DNA of 64,000 nucleotides, taken from Pseudomonas botevensis (GTDB lineage Bacteria; Pseudomonadota; Gammaproteobacteria; Pseudomonadales; Pseudomonadaceae). Positions 19,603 to 27,985 of this stretch are shown here, piece by piece. The notes below the pieces were generated by a model. It saw only the letters and a list, made by a program, of their open reading frames with translations, ran no database searches and had not been told where the DNA came from. A program made the translations under genes and the position numbers. The stretch covers positions 434,001 to 498,000 of the forward strand of contig NZ_JAHTKI010000001.1 in assembly GCF_019145475.1 (NCBI RefSeq), written 5' to 3'. How positions within the stretch are numbered: position 1 is the first letter of the stretch; every line of letters begins with the position of its first letter.

Positions 19603-20568
19603 ATGCACAGAACCGTCGCGATCGTGGTGTTTCCCGGCGTGCAATCGCTGGATGTCAGCGGCCCTCTGGATGTGTTCGCCGAGGCCAATCGCTTCCTCGC
19701 GCCAGAGGATCATTACCGGCTCGAAGTGATCGGGGTCGAACACGGGCCGATGCCTTGCTCCAACGGCCTGACGCTGAACGCCCATCGGCATTTCAGCGCA
19801 GCGCTGGAGGCCTATGACTTGCTCTTGGTGGCGGGCGGCCCGCAGTTGCCGTTCATGGACTTCGGTCAGGCGTTCAATCGTTGGCTGCGGGATGCCTGCA
19901 CGGCGGCGCAACGCTTTGGGTCGATCTGCAACGGCGCCTTCATGCTCGCCCGCGCCGGGCTGCTGGACGGGCGCACGGTCACCACTCACTGGAACGATGC
20001 CGATGCGCTGGCGCAGTTGTGCCCGTCGAGCCGGGTCGATGCGGATCGCTTGTACGTCGAGGATGGCGCGCTCTACACCTCGGCGGGGGTGACGGCGGGG
20101 ATCGATCTGTCGCTGTACCTGCTGGCCCGCGATCACGGCGCCGAAGTAGCGCTGAGCGTGGCCAAGCGGCTGGTGGTGTTCACCCAGCGCTCCGGCGGGC
20201 AGTCGCAATTCAGCCCGTTCCTCACACCCCATGCCGAACCCACCTCGGCAGTGGCGATGGTGCAGTTGTACGTGCTGGCCAATCTCACGGGCGATCTGAC
20301 CATTGCCGACCTGGCGAAAGCCGCCAACATGAGTGCGCGCAATTTCTCCCGGGTGTTCGCCCGCGAGGCCAAAGTCACTCCGGCGGAGTTCGTCGAGCGG
20401 GCGCGGGTGGACGCGGCACGGGTGATGCTGGAAAGCACCACGGCGCCGTTGAAGACCGTGGCGTATCAGTGCGGGTTTCGTGATGCGCAACATATGCGCA
20501 GTGTGTTCAACCGTCGGTTGGGGGTGACGCCGCAGCAGTTCCGGACGAATTTCGCGGTGATGGTTTGA
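19603..20568 (+). CDS. GlxA-family AraC-type transcriptional regulator
   Basis: 321-residue regulator. The N-terminal DJ-1/PfpI amidotransferase-like domain (about 1-185) contains the nucleophile-elbow block SICNGAFMLARAGLLDGRTVTTHW. The C-terminal AraC domain (about 215-318) has two helix-turn-helix units, ending FRDAQHMRSVFNRRLGVTPQQFR. The start at 19603 matches the domain boundary and has aggag upstream. Members include regulators of amine and glycine betaine use. The effector here is unknown; the divergent HD gene is the obvious candidate target. Confidence 0.85.
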   Translation: MHRTVAIVVFPGVQSLDVSGPLDVFAEANRFLAPEDHYRLEVIGVEHGPMPCSNGLTLNAHRHFSAALEAYDLLLVAGGPQLPFMDFGQAFNRWLRDACTAAQRFGSICNGAFMLARAGLLDGRTVTTHWNDADALAQLCPSSRVDADRLYVEDGALYTSAGVTAGIDLSLYLLARDHGAEVALSVAKRLVVFTQRSGGQSQFSPFLTPHAEPTSAVAMVQLYVLANLTGDLTIADLAKAANMSARNFSRVFAREAKVTPAEFVERARVDAARVMLESTTAPLKTVAYQCGFRDAQHMRSVFNRRLGVTPQQFRTNFAVMV

Positions 20569-20602
20569 CCCTCACCCTGGCTCTCTCCCCGAGGGCGAGG
20601 AG
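20569..20602. repeat. Solo end of the CCCTCACCC repeat family
   Basis: ccctcaccctggctctctcc followed by ccgagggcgagg resembles one end of the larger element at 40223-40381. It can fold into a small hairpin between two convergent genes. Confidence 0.6.
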
Positions 20603-20605
20603 TTT

Positions 20606-23017
20606 TCAAGGCTCGGTCCGCTTTGGCAGCAATTTCAGGGTACTGCGCGTATTCGCCGTCACCTCTTCATCGTTGAAATGCGCCTGCACATAGATCCCGT
20701 CCACATACGCTTCGGCCTGATCGTCATAGTGGCTGTCGAACGGCACGCCGCTCTGGCCGACCGGGTTGATGGTCAGGCTGTGGGCGGGGTCGGCGAAGTC
20801 GATCAGGCGTCGGGTCGAAGGACCATAAGTCACCGGCCACGGCGCCGGGCCGATCTTCGCCGAGAGGTTGTTCGGCACTTCATGGGAACCGGGCGCCGCG
20901 AAAGGACCGACGTTGAAAATGCGATCCAGCGGCTTCTGCTGGCCCAGCGGATGACCGTGGGTCAGGGTGTGCGCCTTGCCCCACTGCCAGCCGGAGACGT
21001 CGTCGCCGAGGGTCTGTTTCAGGTGCGCCATGCTCGCCTGCCACGCGGCGCGCACGGTGTCGGCGCGGGTCTCTTTGGCCGGCGTGTTGCGGTTGTCCCA
21101 CCACGGTGAGTCAGCGTTGGCGGCCAGGCGCGGCAGGGCCGCATCGATCACTCGGGTCGACAGCAGCGTGTCGAAGAAATCATTGCCCAGCTCGTCGCGC
21201 ATCGCGGCGTCGGCCAGGTCGTAGAGGAACTGGTTGAACAGCGTTGCGCTGACCGAATCCAGCGGGTAGTCGCCTTGCCATTGCGCCAGTTGTTCGACCA
21301 GTTTTTGCTCCGCCGGATTACCGACCACTTCACGCAGCACCGGCAGCAGCGGCGCCAGCAGGCGCGGGCCGTACGCGGTGGTGGTGCCCAGTTGCAGCTT
21401 TTGGTTGGCCTCGTTGGTCCACTTCACGCTTTTGTCCGAGAGCTGGCGATTGAGCTGCTGACCACGGTCGGCGAGGTTGTAGTAGCCGGGAATCTCCATG
21501 CCGGTCGGCGACACCGGCTGGAAGTTGGCCGAGACGATATAGCCGCGCGCCGGGTTTTCTTCCTGCGGGTTGGCGCTGAACGGGAAGTAGCCGTCCTTGT
21601 CCGCCTGATTGCCGCTGCCGTCGAGAATGAAACCCGGCTTCACCCCGGCCGGGCGTTTGGGCAGCAGCGCCGAAGCCCACCAGGCGATATCACCCTTGGC
21701 GTTGGCGTAGACAATGTTCAGCCCCGGTGCCTGCACCTTGGCCGCTGCGGCGCGGGCCTTGGCCAGGGTGTCGGCGCGGTTGAGCTGGTAGAAGCCGTCG
21801 AGGATCGGGTTCGGCGTTTCGAGGAACGCCCACCACATCGCAATCGGCGTTTTGCCGGCGGCGCTGCCGAGGGCAGCGTTGACGATCGGCCCGTGGGGCG
21901 ACTGACGCAGGGTGATGGTCACCGGCGCCTGGCCCTTCACCGCGATCTGCTGCTGGGTGCTGATCAGGTCGGTCCACTGGCCGCGATACCAGACCTGATT
22001 CGGGTTGTCCGGATTGACCTTCTCGGCGATCAGGTCCAGGTCATCGTTCTGGAACATCGTCAGGCTCCAGCCGAAATCCAGGTTGTGGCCAAGGAACGCG
22101 AACGGCACCAGCGCCTGATGATGGCCGTACAACTCGAATCCCGGCGCCGACAGCTGCGCCTCGTACCATACCGACGGCACCGAGAAGCGGATGTGCGGGT
22201 CACCGGCCAGCAGCGGTTTGCCGCTCTGGCTGCGGTTGCCGGCAATCACCCAGGCGTTGCTGCCTTCGAACTGCGGCAGGCCGTTTTCGATCAGCGCCTG
22301 TTCACTGAGGCGGGCGAGGGCGGTGAGGTCTTTCCAGTCGCTGGCGGCGAGCGCCAGCGTCGAGCTGTTCGATTTTTTCGCGAGCACGCCCTTGGGCTGC
22401 CAGTCGAGGTCGAAGACGTTGAGGTAATCGGCACCCAGTTGATCGCGCACGTAGGTCAGCAGCGGCTCGGTGCGAAACGCAGCGGCGAAGCTGTAGGCCA
22501 TGTACCCGGCGACGCTGATGCTGTCCTCGGCAGTGAACGGTCGCTTGGGGATGCCCAGCACGTCGAACTCCACGGGCGCGGGGTGACTGTCCTGATACTG
22601 GTTGATGCCATCCAGATAGGCTTGCAGGGCCTTCCACGCGGGCGACTGCTTGTCGAGGCTGGCGACATAACTGGCGGCGCGCTCGCGGATGCGCAGGCTG
22701 CGGAACAGTTTGTCGGTGTCGAGCAGCTTCGGCCCGAGCACTTCGGCCAGTTCGCCACGGGCCAGACGGCGCATGGCTTCCATCTGGAACAGCCGATCCT
22801 GGGCATGCACATAACCGAGGGCGCGATACAGATCGGCCTCATTCTCGGCGCGGATATGCGGCACCCCGCGCTCGTCGTAGCGCACGATCACCGAACCTTG
22901 CAGATTGCGCAGCTCCACTTGACCCTGACGCGTGGGTTGCTTGCTGTACACGTACCAGCCGCCTGCGGCCAGCAGGACAACGATGAGCAAGGCCAGAACG
23001 GTGAACACGCGCTTCAT
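20606..23017 (-). CDS. Penicillin-acylase family Ntn hydrolase, probable acyl-homoserine-lactone acylase (HacB/QuiP-like)
   Basis: 803-residue exported acylase proenzyme. An N-terminal membrane/signal segment (residues 4-24) is followed by the alpha chain. Autoproteolysis is predicted at Gly252-Ser253 in FEGSNAWVIAG, making Ser253 the N-terminal nucleophile of the beta chain. Supporting blocks are GVPHIRAENEADLYRALGYVHAQDRLFQME, GDPHIRFSVPSVWYE and LTMFQNDDLDLIAEK. The start at 23017 has a perfect aaggag. As remembered, PAO1 has the AHL acylase hacB (PA0305) just after spuH, which supports quorum-signal or other N-acyl amide hydrolysis. The substrate is not provable from sequence. Confidence 0.82.
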   Translation of the reverse strand: MKRVFTVLALLIVVLLAAGGWYVYSKQPTRQGQVELRNLQGSVIVRYDERGVPHIRAENEADLYRALGYVHAQDRLFQMEAMRRLARGELAEVLGPKLLDTDKLFRSLRIRERAASYVASLDKQSPAWKALQAYLDGINQYQDSHPAPVEFDVLGIPKRPFTAEDSISVAGYMAYSFAAAFRTEPLLTYVRDQLGADYLNVFDLDWQPKGVLAKKSNSSTLALAASDWKDLTALARLSEQALIENGLPQFEGSNAWVIAGNRSQSGKPLLAGDPHIRFSVPSVWYEAQLSAPGFELYGHHQALVPFAFLGHNLDFGWSLTMFQNDDLDLIAEKVNPDNPNQVWYRGQWTDLISTQQQIAVKGQAPVTITLRQSPHGPIVNAALGSAAGKTPIAMWWAFLETPNPILDGFYQLNRADTLAKARAAAAKVQAPGLNIVYANAKGDIAWWASALLPKRPAGVKPGFILDGSGNQADKDGYFPFSANPQEENPARGYIVSANFQPVSPTGMEIPGYYNLADRGQQLNRQLSDKSVKWTNEANQKLQLGTTTAYGPRLLAPLLPVLREVVGNPAEQKLVEQLAQWQGDYPLDSVSATLFNQFLYDLADAAMRDELGNDFFDTLLSTRVIDAALPRLAANADSPWWDNRNTPAKETRADTVRAAWQASMAHLKQTLGDDVSGWQWGKAHTLTHGHPLGQQKPLDRIFNVGPFAAPGSHEVPNNLSAKIGPAPWPVTYGPSTRRLIDFADPAHSLTINPVGQSGVPFDSHYDDQAEAYVDGIYVQAHFNDEEVTANTRSTLKLLPKRTEP

Positions 23018-23119
23018 GTTGACTCCTTGTACATGCGGGATGCCGCCCGTGCGGGCTGCAAACAATTAGCACAGACCCTGTGTGCCGCGCATCGCCGTCC
23101 TCGAAATGTCCGGAATGCC

Positions 23120-23698
23120 TTACTTCGTGTCCACGGGCCAAGGGCAATAGCAACCCACCGCCAGCGTATGCGTGGCATTCACCGGCCGATCCTCACTCAA
23201 TGCATGCAGGATCGGTTCGATAAAACTGTTGCTGGAATTGCAGGTCAGGCCTTCGCTGTAGGGGCCGAAGTACGCGAGTTTGCCGCTGCGGTCCCAGATT
23301 GCCACAGCGGGGCTGGCGGGGACTTGTTCGGCACCGGGCAGGATCGCGATGGTCTTGAGCGTGCCGAGGGTGGCGGGGAGTTGGCCGTGGCTGCCGGGTT
23401 TCTGTACGGCGAAGAACTCCACCCCTTTGGGGCCGAACTGCTCGACCATTTCGCTCAGGTGCTGTTGATTGCCGACGTTGCACGGACAGGCCGGGTCCCA
23501 GAAATGCACCAGACGGATGTTGCCGGGGCCGGCGAGGTCGTCGGGCAGGCGCAACGGATCGCCGGAAAACACCGCCGTGTGTTCGCTGAACGCCCGCAGA
23601 TAACGGCCCTGGAACCAGTCGTATGCCGCCCACAGCACGCCGACGCACACGATGGCGAGCAGGCTGGCGAACAGCGCGGTGCGGTAGGGCGGACGCAT
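23120..23698 (-). CDS. Membrane-anchored thioredoxin-like protein (DUF6436-type)
   Basis: 192-residue protein with one N-terminal transmembrane segment (TALFASLLAIVCVGVLWAAY) and a periplasmic thioredoxin-fold domain. The redox-like motif is DPACPCNVGNQQHL: CPC instead of CxxC, so it probably does not behave as a classic oxidoreductase. A second Cys pair occurs at the C-terminus (VGCYCPWP). Its function is unknown. The start at 23698 is chosen for gagga and the membrane segment. It lies 102 bases upstream of the acylase in the same orientation and could be cotranscribed with it. Confidence 0.7.
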   Translation of the reverse strand: MRPPYRTALFASLLAIVCVGVLWAAYDWFQGRYLRAFSEHTAVFSGDPLRLPDDLAGPGNIRLVHFWDPACPCNVGNQQHLSEMVEQFGPKGVEFFAVQKPGSHGQLPATLGTLKTIAILPGAEQVPASPAVAIWDRSGKLAYFGPYSEGLTCNSSNSFIEPILHALSEDRPVNATHTLAVGCYCPWPVDTK

Positions 23699-23795
23699 GG
23701 TTTTCGATCCTCGAGAGCGCGCTAGCTTGCCATGCTTGCCGCGACAGATGAATATCGCAGGCCGATAAAGTCTGTTCACCGTTCTGGAAATGCCC

Positions 23796-24743
23796 ATGTC
23801 CGCCACTTTCGATCCCGATCATTTACGCGCCAGCCTCAAGCCTTTGGCCGAGTGGCAGCCGTTGTCGGACGAGGCGAAGGCGTATCAGCGCTTTTACCAG
23901 ACCGACTTTCCCGGTCGGGACATGTGGCGTGGCATGGGCCGTTTCGAGGTCGACGGTTATGAGCTGGTCAGCCACTGCTGGTGGCCGGAAACGGTCAAGG
24001 CGACGCTGTTTCTGTTGCATGGTTTCTATGACCACACCGGGCTCTATCGGCATGTGATCGAGTGGGCGCTGGATCAGGGGTTTGCGGTGATTGCCTGTGA
24101 CTTGCCGGGGCATGGTCTGTCGAGTGGCGAGCGGGCGAGCATCCGCGACTTCTCCGAATACCAGGACACCCTGCAGGCGTTGTTCGCCGAAGCGCGCTCG
24201 ATTGCCCTGCCACAACCGTGGCATCTGTGCGGGCAAAGCACGGGCGGGGCGATCGTGGTCGATCATGTGCTCAACCATGGCGAGAACAGTCCGGCCCAGG
24301 GGCAACTGATCCTCTTCGCGCCGCTGGTGCGTCCGCGCGCCTGGGGCTGGTCGCAGTTGAGCTATTACCTGCTGCGACCCTTCGTCCGGGGCATCGCCCG
24401 GCGCTTCAGCGAAAACTCCAATGACCCGGACTTCCTGCCGTTCCTGCAGGCCGATCCGTTGCAGCCGCAGCGTTTGCCGACGCGCTGGGTCGGCGCGTTG
24501 AGTCGCTGGATCATCCGGGTGGAACACGCGAAAAAAAGTTCGCGCCGGCCCTTGGTGATTCAGGGGCAGGCGGACATGACGGTGGACTGGCAGCACAACC
24601 TGCAGGTGTTGAAGTGGAAGTTCGACCGACCGCAAATCCTGTTGTTGGCGGACGCGCGGCATCATCTGGCGAATGAGACGGCGGATATGCGCCGGGAGTA
24701 TTTCGAGTTTCTGACCAAGCGGATCAAAGGGCGGAATGTGTAG
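23796..24743 (+). CDS. Alpha/beta hydrolase (monoacylglycerol-lipase/lysophospholipase-like)
   Basis: 315-residue serine hydrolase. The oxyanion region is LFLLHGFYDHTGLYRHVIEW, the nucleophile elbow is CGQSTGG (GxSxG) and the late catalytic His is in ADARHHLANE. The N-terminal 50 residues precede the core fold. The Serine aminopeptidase S33/PldB family is the best fit; the physiological ester is unknown. The start could be 23790 or 23796; the latter is better spaced from ggaa. It is divergent from the thioredoxin-like gene. Confidence 0.8.
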   Translation: MSATFDPDHLRASLKPLAEWQPLSDEAKAYQRFYQTDFPGRDMWRGMGRFEVDGYELVSHCWWPETVKATLFLLHGFYDHTGLYRHVIEWALDQGFAVIACDLPGHGLSSGERASIRDFSEYQDTLQALFAEARSIALPQPWHLCGQSTGGAIVVDHVLNHGENSPAQGQLILFAPLVRPRAWGWSQLSYYLLRPFVRGIARRFSENSNDPDFLPFLQADPLQPQRLPTRWVGALSRWIIRVEHAKKSSRRPLVIQGQADMTVDWQHNLQVLKWKFDRPQILLLADARHHLANETADMRREYFEFLTKRIKGRNV

Positions 24744-24767
24744 GGTTTTGCGGGCCGGCCCAAGCCA

Positions 24768-25520
24768 TTACCGGCTGAGGTTCGAGGTGCTTTGCCCCAC
24801 CGCCAGTCCCGCCCGGATCGCCGCCAAGGCGGCTTGATAGTAGGCCTTGCCTTCGGTGGACTCGGCGAAGGTTGCGAACTCTTCCAGCTCTTCATCCGAC
24901 AGATCGCGATAGACGTAGAGCAGCGTGTTGTTCAGGTCGGCGCCGATCTGATCCATCAGGCGCTGGCGTTGCCCATTCAACATGCCCTGGGCCTGACCGC
25001 CGCCGAGCAGGCCGGGGATCATCGAGCTCAGGCTGTCCGCCGCCACTCCGGCAATCGCCAGGCTGACCTCGGCGCCGGCTTCGCGGGCGGGCAGGGCCTG
25101 GGCGAGGTGACCGATAATCAGCAGGCGACTGTCGCTGGCCGGCATCTTCGGCAGGCCCTTGGCGTTTTTCGCCAACTGATCGCGACGGGTCGCCAGCAAT
25201 TCGGCGGCGACGATTTTCTTGCCCAGCGGGGTCTGGAAAAAGGACAGGGCCGGTTTCGGGTCGGCGAGGTTCTTGCGCAGTTGCGCTTCGGCGCGCTGGT
25301 CCATGGCCTGTGGGGCGAAGCGCTGGTTGCTGTTGCTCACCAGGGCCTGGAACACCGCTGGCGGCAGACTGCTCTGGTAGCGCTGCTGAGCGGCGGTCAG
25401 GGCGTCGTTGAAATGCGCGCGTTGTTCTGGCCAACCGGCGACCTTGTACAACTGGTCGTGGTTGTCCGCCCAGGCGGGCAAAACGCAGAACATCAGCAGT
25501 GAAAAAAGCAAACGGCGCAT
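24768..25520 (-). CDS. DUF2059 family exported protein
   Basis: 250-residue protein with a cleavable signal peptide (MRRLLFSLLMFCVLPAWA) and a mostly helical body. The C-terminal DUF2059 region is around LSDEELEEFATFAESTEGKAYYQAALAAI. The start at 25520 has caggag upstream. Its function is unknown; DUF2059 proteins are periplasmic or envelope-associated. It is convergent with the preceding hydrolase, with a 24-base gap and no clear terminator. Confidence 0.75.
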   Translation of the reverse strand: MRRLLFSLLMFCVLPAWADNHDQLYKVAGWPEQRAHFNDALTAAQQRYQSSLPPAVFQALVSNSNQRFAPQAMDQRAEAQLRKNLADPKPALSFFQTPLGKKIVAAELLATRRDQLAKNAKGLPKMPASDSRLLIIGHLAQALPAREAGAEVSLAIAGVAADSLSSMIPGLLGGGQAQGMLNGQRQRLMDQIGADLNNTLLYVYRDLSDEELEEFATFAESTEGKAYYQAALAAIRAGLAVGQSTSNLSR

Positions 25521-25628
25521 AGGGACTCCTGTCAGCAGCGGACTATTCTCCGTGCGGTGCCAGGACTTGTCGAGAATTCGTATCAAGCCGCCGCGTGGCT
25601 CTGTCGGATTTCTTGCCGCAGGCATACT

Positions 25629-26261
25629 ATGCGCGCCATGCAAATATCCTCAGATCACCCGCTGCTGTTACGTATCGTCGACGACCTGGCCGAGCGCGGC
25701 TGGTCGCAGCAGAACATTTTCCTGCCTGCGGATTTGACCCGCGCGCTGGCGGCCGAGTGCCGCAAGCGTTCGGCCGAAGGCGAACTGGCACCGGCGGCGG
25801 TCGGGCGCGGGCCGGCCTCGGAGATTCGCGAGGGGATTCGGGGTGACCATATCCAGTGGATCGAACCGGGCGAATCCGCAGCCAGTGACCGCTACCTGGG
25901 CCTGATGGACGGCTTGCGCGAGGCCCTCAATCGCGGGTTGTTTCTCGGGCTGGAAGACTTCGAATGCCATTTCGCCCTGTACCCGCCGGGGGCGTTCTAT
26001 CGGCGGCACGTCGACCGTTTCCGCGACGATGACCGGCGCATGGTGTCGGCGGTGATCTACCTCAACGACGGCTGGTTGCCGGAGGATGGCGGTCAGTTGC
26101 GCATGTACCTCGACGAGGATCGGGCCTATGACGTGCAGCCTACCGGCGGTTGTCTGGTGGTGTTCCTCTCCGGCGAAGTGCCTCACGAAGTCCTGCCGGC
26201 CAATCGTGAGCGCCTGTCGCTGACCGGCTGGTTCCGCCGTCGTGGCAACGAGCCATTCTGA
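25629..26261 (+). CDS. 2OG-Fe(II) oxygenase, PPHD-like (EF-Tu prolyl hydroxylase candidate)
   Basis: 210-residue P4H/PHD-type dioxygenase. The iron triad is His and Asp in YRRHVDRF plus the distal His in GEVPHEVLP. The 2-oxoglutarate Arg is in ERLSLTGWFRRR. The Pseudomonas prolyl-hydroxylase-domain protein PPHD hydroxylates a proline of EF-Tu. It lies, as remembered, at PA0310, syntenic with this position, and the length agrees. The start is 25629 or 25638, and SD evidence is weak for both. It is followed one base later by a DUF523 gene, so the two form an operon. Confidence 0.82.
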   Translation: MRAMQISSDHPLLLRIVDDLAERGWSQQNIFLPADLTRALAAECRKRSAEGELAPAAVGRGPASEIREGIRGDHIQWIEPGESAASDRYLGLMDGLREALNRGLFLGLEDFECHFALYPPGAFYRRHVDRFRDDDRRMVSAVIYLNDGWLPEDGGQLRMYLDEDRAYDVQPTGGCLVVFLSGEVPHEVLPANRERLSLTGWFRRRGNEPF

Positions 26262-26262
26262 G

Positions 26263-26748
26263 ATGGAAAAAATCCTCGTCAGCCGCTGCCTGCTGGGCCA
26301 TCGCGTGCGTTACGACGGTGGCGCCAGCGGGCCGTTCGATCGGCTGGAACAGTGGATCAGCGAAGGCCGGGTAGTGCCGCTGTGTCCGGAGGTTGCCGGC
26401 GGTCTGCCGACGCCACGGGCGGCAGCAGAGATTCCCGGCGGGCAGGGCGGGGAAGTGCTTGATGGCCTGGCGTCGGTGATGACCACCGAGGGCGAAGATG
26501 TCAGTGCGCAGTTTCTGGACGGTGCGCGGCAGGCGCTGGCGCTGGTGCAAAAGCACGGGATTCGGGTGGCGGTGCTCAAGGCCAACAGCCCTTCGTGCGG
26601 GAATCTGTTGACCTATGACGGGACGTTCAGTGGGGTGAAGGTGAGTGGCGAGGGCGTTACCGCCGCGTTGCTCAAGCGCCATGGCGTGCAGGTTTTCAGC
26701 GAGCTTGAATTGGCTGAGGCTGCGGTGGCTCTGGAAATGTTGCACTGA
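26263..26748 (+). CDS. DUF523 domain protein
   Basis: 161-residue DUF523 protein opening MEKILVSRCLLGHRVRYDGG. It carries the conserved CLLG and SPSCG cysteines, which suggest a metal or cofactor site, and the invariant KANSPSCG block. Its function is unknown. It starts one base after the stop of the 2OG oxygenase, so the pair is translationally coupled. Some DUF523 proteins are fused to DUF1722 in DNA-repair contexts, but here the domain stands alone. Confidence 0.8.
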   Translation: MEKILVSRCLLGHRVRYDGGASGPFDRLEQWISEGRVVPLCPEVAGGLPTPRAAAEIPGGQGGEVLDGLASVMTTEGEDVSAQFLDGARQALALVQKHGIRVAVLKANSPSCGNLLTYDGTFSGVKVSGEGVTAALLKRHGVQVFSELELAEAAVALEMLH

Positions 26749-26761
26749 TCCGGAATCTTCG

Positions 26762-26796
26762 CCCTCACTCCAGCCCTCTCCCGAAGGGAAAGGGGG
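26762..26796. repeat. Solo CCCTCACCC-type repeat
   Basis: ccctcactccagccctctcc then cgaagggaaaggggg. It is the second solitary copy of the repeat family whose paired form lies at 40223-40381. Located between convergent genes, it can form a hairpin (ccctctccc/gggaaaggg). Confidence 0.6.
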
Positions 26797-26799
26797 CTT

Positions 26800-27363
26800 C
26801 TAAGGTTTCAACCACTTCTTCGACAACGCCTCCAATCGCCCATCCGCCTTGATCCGCTGCAGCGCGTTCTCCAGGCTGGCGTGAAACGCCGGATTGCCCT
26901 TCTGGAACGGAATCGCCAGCTCCACCGGCGGCCCCTCCTTGGGTTTTTCTTCGGTCAGCGCCTGTACCAGCACCAGCGGCCGTGGCTGCTCATCCTTTTT
27001 TGCCAGCCATTGCGCATCGACGTGGCTGTAGGGCTCGCTGAAGTCGAAACGATCCTTGAGTTCCGGTGTCAGTGCTATGTGGTTGAGCGCGACGTCGTAC
27101 TTGCCGCTTTCAACGCCCTGGAGCAGATCACTGGCGTCGGTGACGATAAAGTCGGCGCGCACATCCAGCTCCTGGGCCAACAGCTGACCCAGCTCGACCT
27201 CGAACCCCGTGAGCGTGTCGCCTTCCTTGAAATTGAAGGGCGGTGTATTAGCCTCAAGGGCTATGCGCAACTCGCCACGGTCGTTGACGTCATCAATCAG
27301 TTCGGCATGAGCCAGCGGGCTCAGAAGGGGAAGCAGGCAGATCAGGCCAGGCAGAAAACGCAT
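26800..27363 (-). CDS. Compact extracellular solute-binding protein (SBP_bac_3-like) lacking most of lobe 2
   Basis: 187 residues, about 70 shorter than family-3 amino-acid-binding proteins. It has a signal peptide (to LAHA) and a lobe-1 block ELRIALEANTPPFNFKEGD...LTGFEVELGQLLAQEL. DRFDFSEPYSHVDAQWLAKKDEQ then passes directly, through a Glu/Pro-rich linker, into the final helix block LENALQRIKADGRLEALSKKW. The ~80 residues that form the second lobe are replaced by about 25. The frame is intact, the SD is aaggag and no permease or ATPase is adjacent. It may be a non-transport binding protein or a product of reductive evolution. Confidence 0.75.
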   Translation of the reverse strand: MRFLPGLICLLPLLSPLAHAELIDDVNDRGELRIALEANTPPFNFKEGDTLTGFEVELGQLLAQELDVRADFIVTDASDLLQGVESGKYDVALNHIALTPELKDRFDFSEPYSHVDAQWLAKKDEQPRPLVLVQALTEEKPKEGPPVELAIPFQKGNPAFHASLENALQRIKADGRLEALSKKWLKP

Positions 27364-27497
27364 GGTCACTCCTTTGAAATCATTGTCGCGGCCTGCTGTT
27401 CAGGCTCGCTTTGCTATGGTTGTCGAGTGCCTTCGACAACGAATGGTCATGAAGTTGTCATGACCGTGCGGATTTTACGGAAAAACTGGAGAAGAAA

Positions 27498-27923
27498 ATG
27501 AAAAGCTTTATGTCACGTGCAGCGTTGGCTGGTGTGCTGATGGGTGTTTCGGTGCTGGCGAGTGCGGCAACCCCGGCGCCGAAAGGTGCAGAAGTGTTCA
27601 TCGTTTCTCCCGAGGACGGGGCGACCGTTTCGCAGACGTTCACCGTCAAGTTCGGTGTCAAGGACATCGCGCTGGCCCCGGCCGGTGATGTCACCAAGAA
27701 CACCGGTCACCATCACCTGCTGATCGATGCCAAGGACATCGTCCCGGCCGGCTCGGTCGTCCCGACCGACGCCAACCACATGCACTTCGGCAAGGCGCAG
27801 ACCCAGGCTGAGATCAAACTGGCCCCGGGCAAGCACACCCTGCAACTGGAACTGGGTGACAGCGGCCACATGGCGTTCGATCCGCCGATCGTTTCGAAGA
27901 AGATCACCGTCAACGTGGAATGA
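27498..27923 (+). CDS. DUF4399 periplasmic protein
   Basis: 141-residue exported protein. The signal peptide (to VLASA) is followed by a beta-rich DUF4399 domain with EVFIVSPEDGATVSQTFTVKFG and a His-rich NTGHHHLLIDAKD. The latter, with ANHMHFGKAQT, could bind a metal such as copper, although this is inference. The start has a ggagaag SD. Its function is unknown. It is convergent with serA and shares its terminator. Confidence 0.8.
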   Translation: MKSFMSRAALAGVLMGVSVLASAATPAPKGAEVFIVSPEDGATVSQTFTVKFGVKDIALAPAGDVTKNTGHHHLLIDAKDIVPAGSVVPTDANHMHFGKAQTQAEIKLAPGKHTLQLELGDSGHMAFDPPIVSKKITVNVE

Positions 27924-27941
27924 CTTTTCCACAGGCATGAA

Positions 27942-27967
27942 AAAGGGAGCCCGAAGGCTCCCTTTTT
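27942..27967. terminator. Bidirectional terminator between the DUF4399 gene and serA
   Basis: Perfect 10-base stem aaagggagcc (27942-27951) and ggctcccttt (27956-27965) with a cgaa tetraloop and T-runs on both strands. Confidence 0.92.
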
Positions 27968-27985
27968 TTGCAGCTCAGGACGCGA

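Noticed and set aside
21275..23725. 816-codon open frame antisense to the acylase and its neighbour
   Set aside because: It spans two well-supported minus-strand genes and has no SD or recognisable domain.
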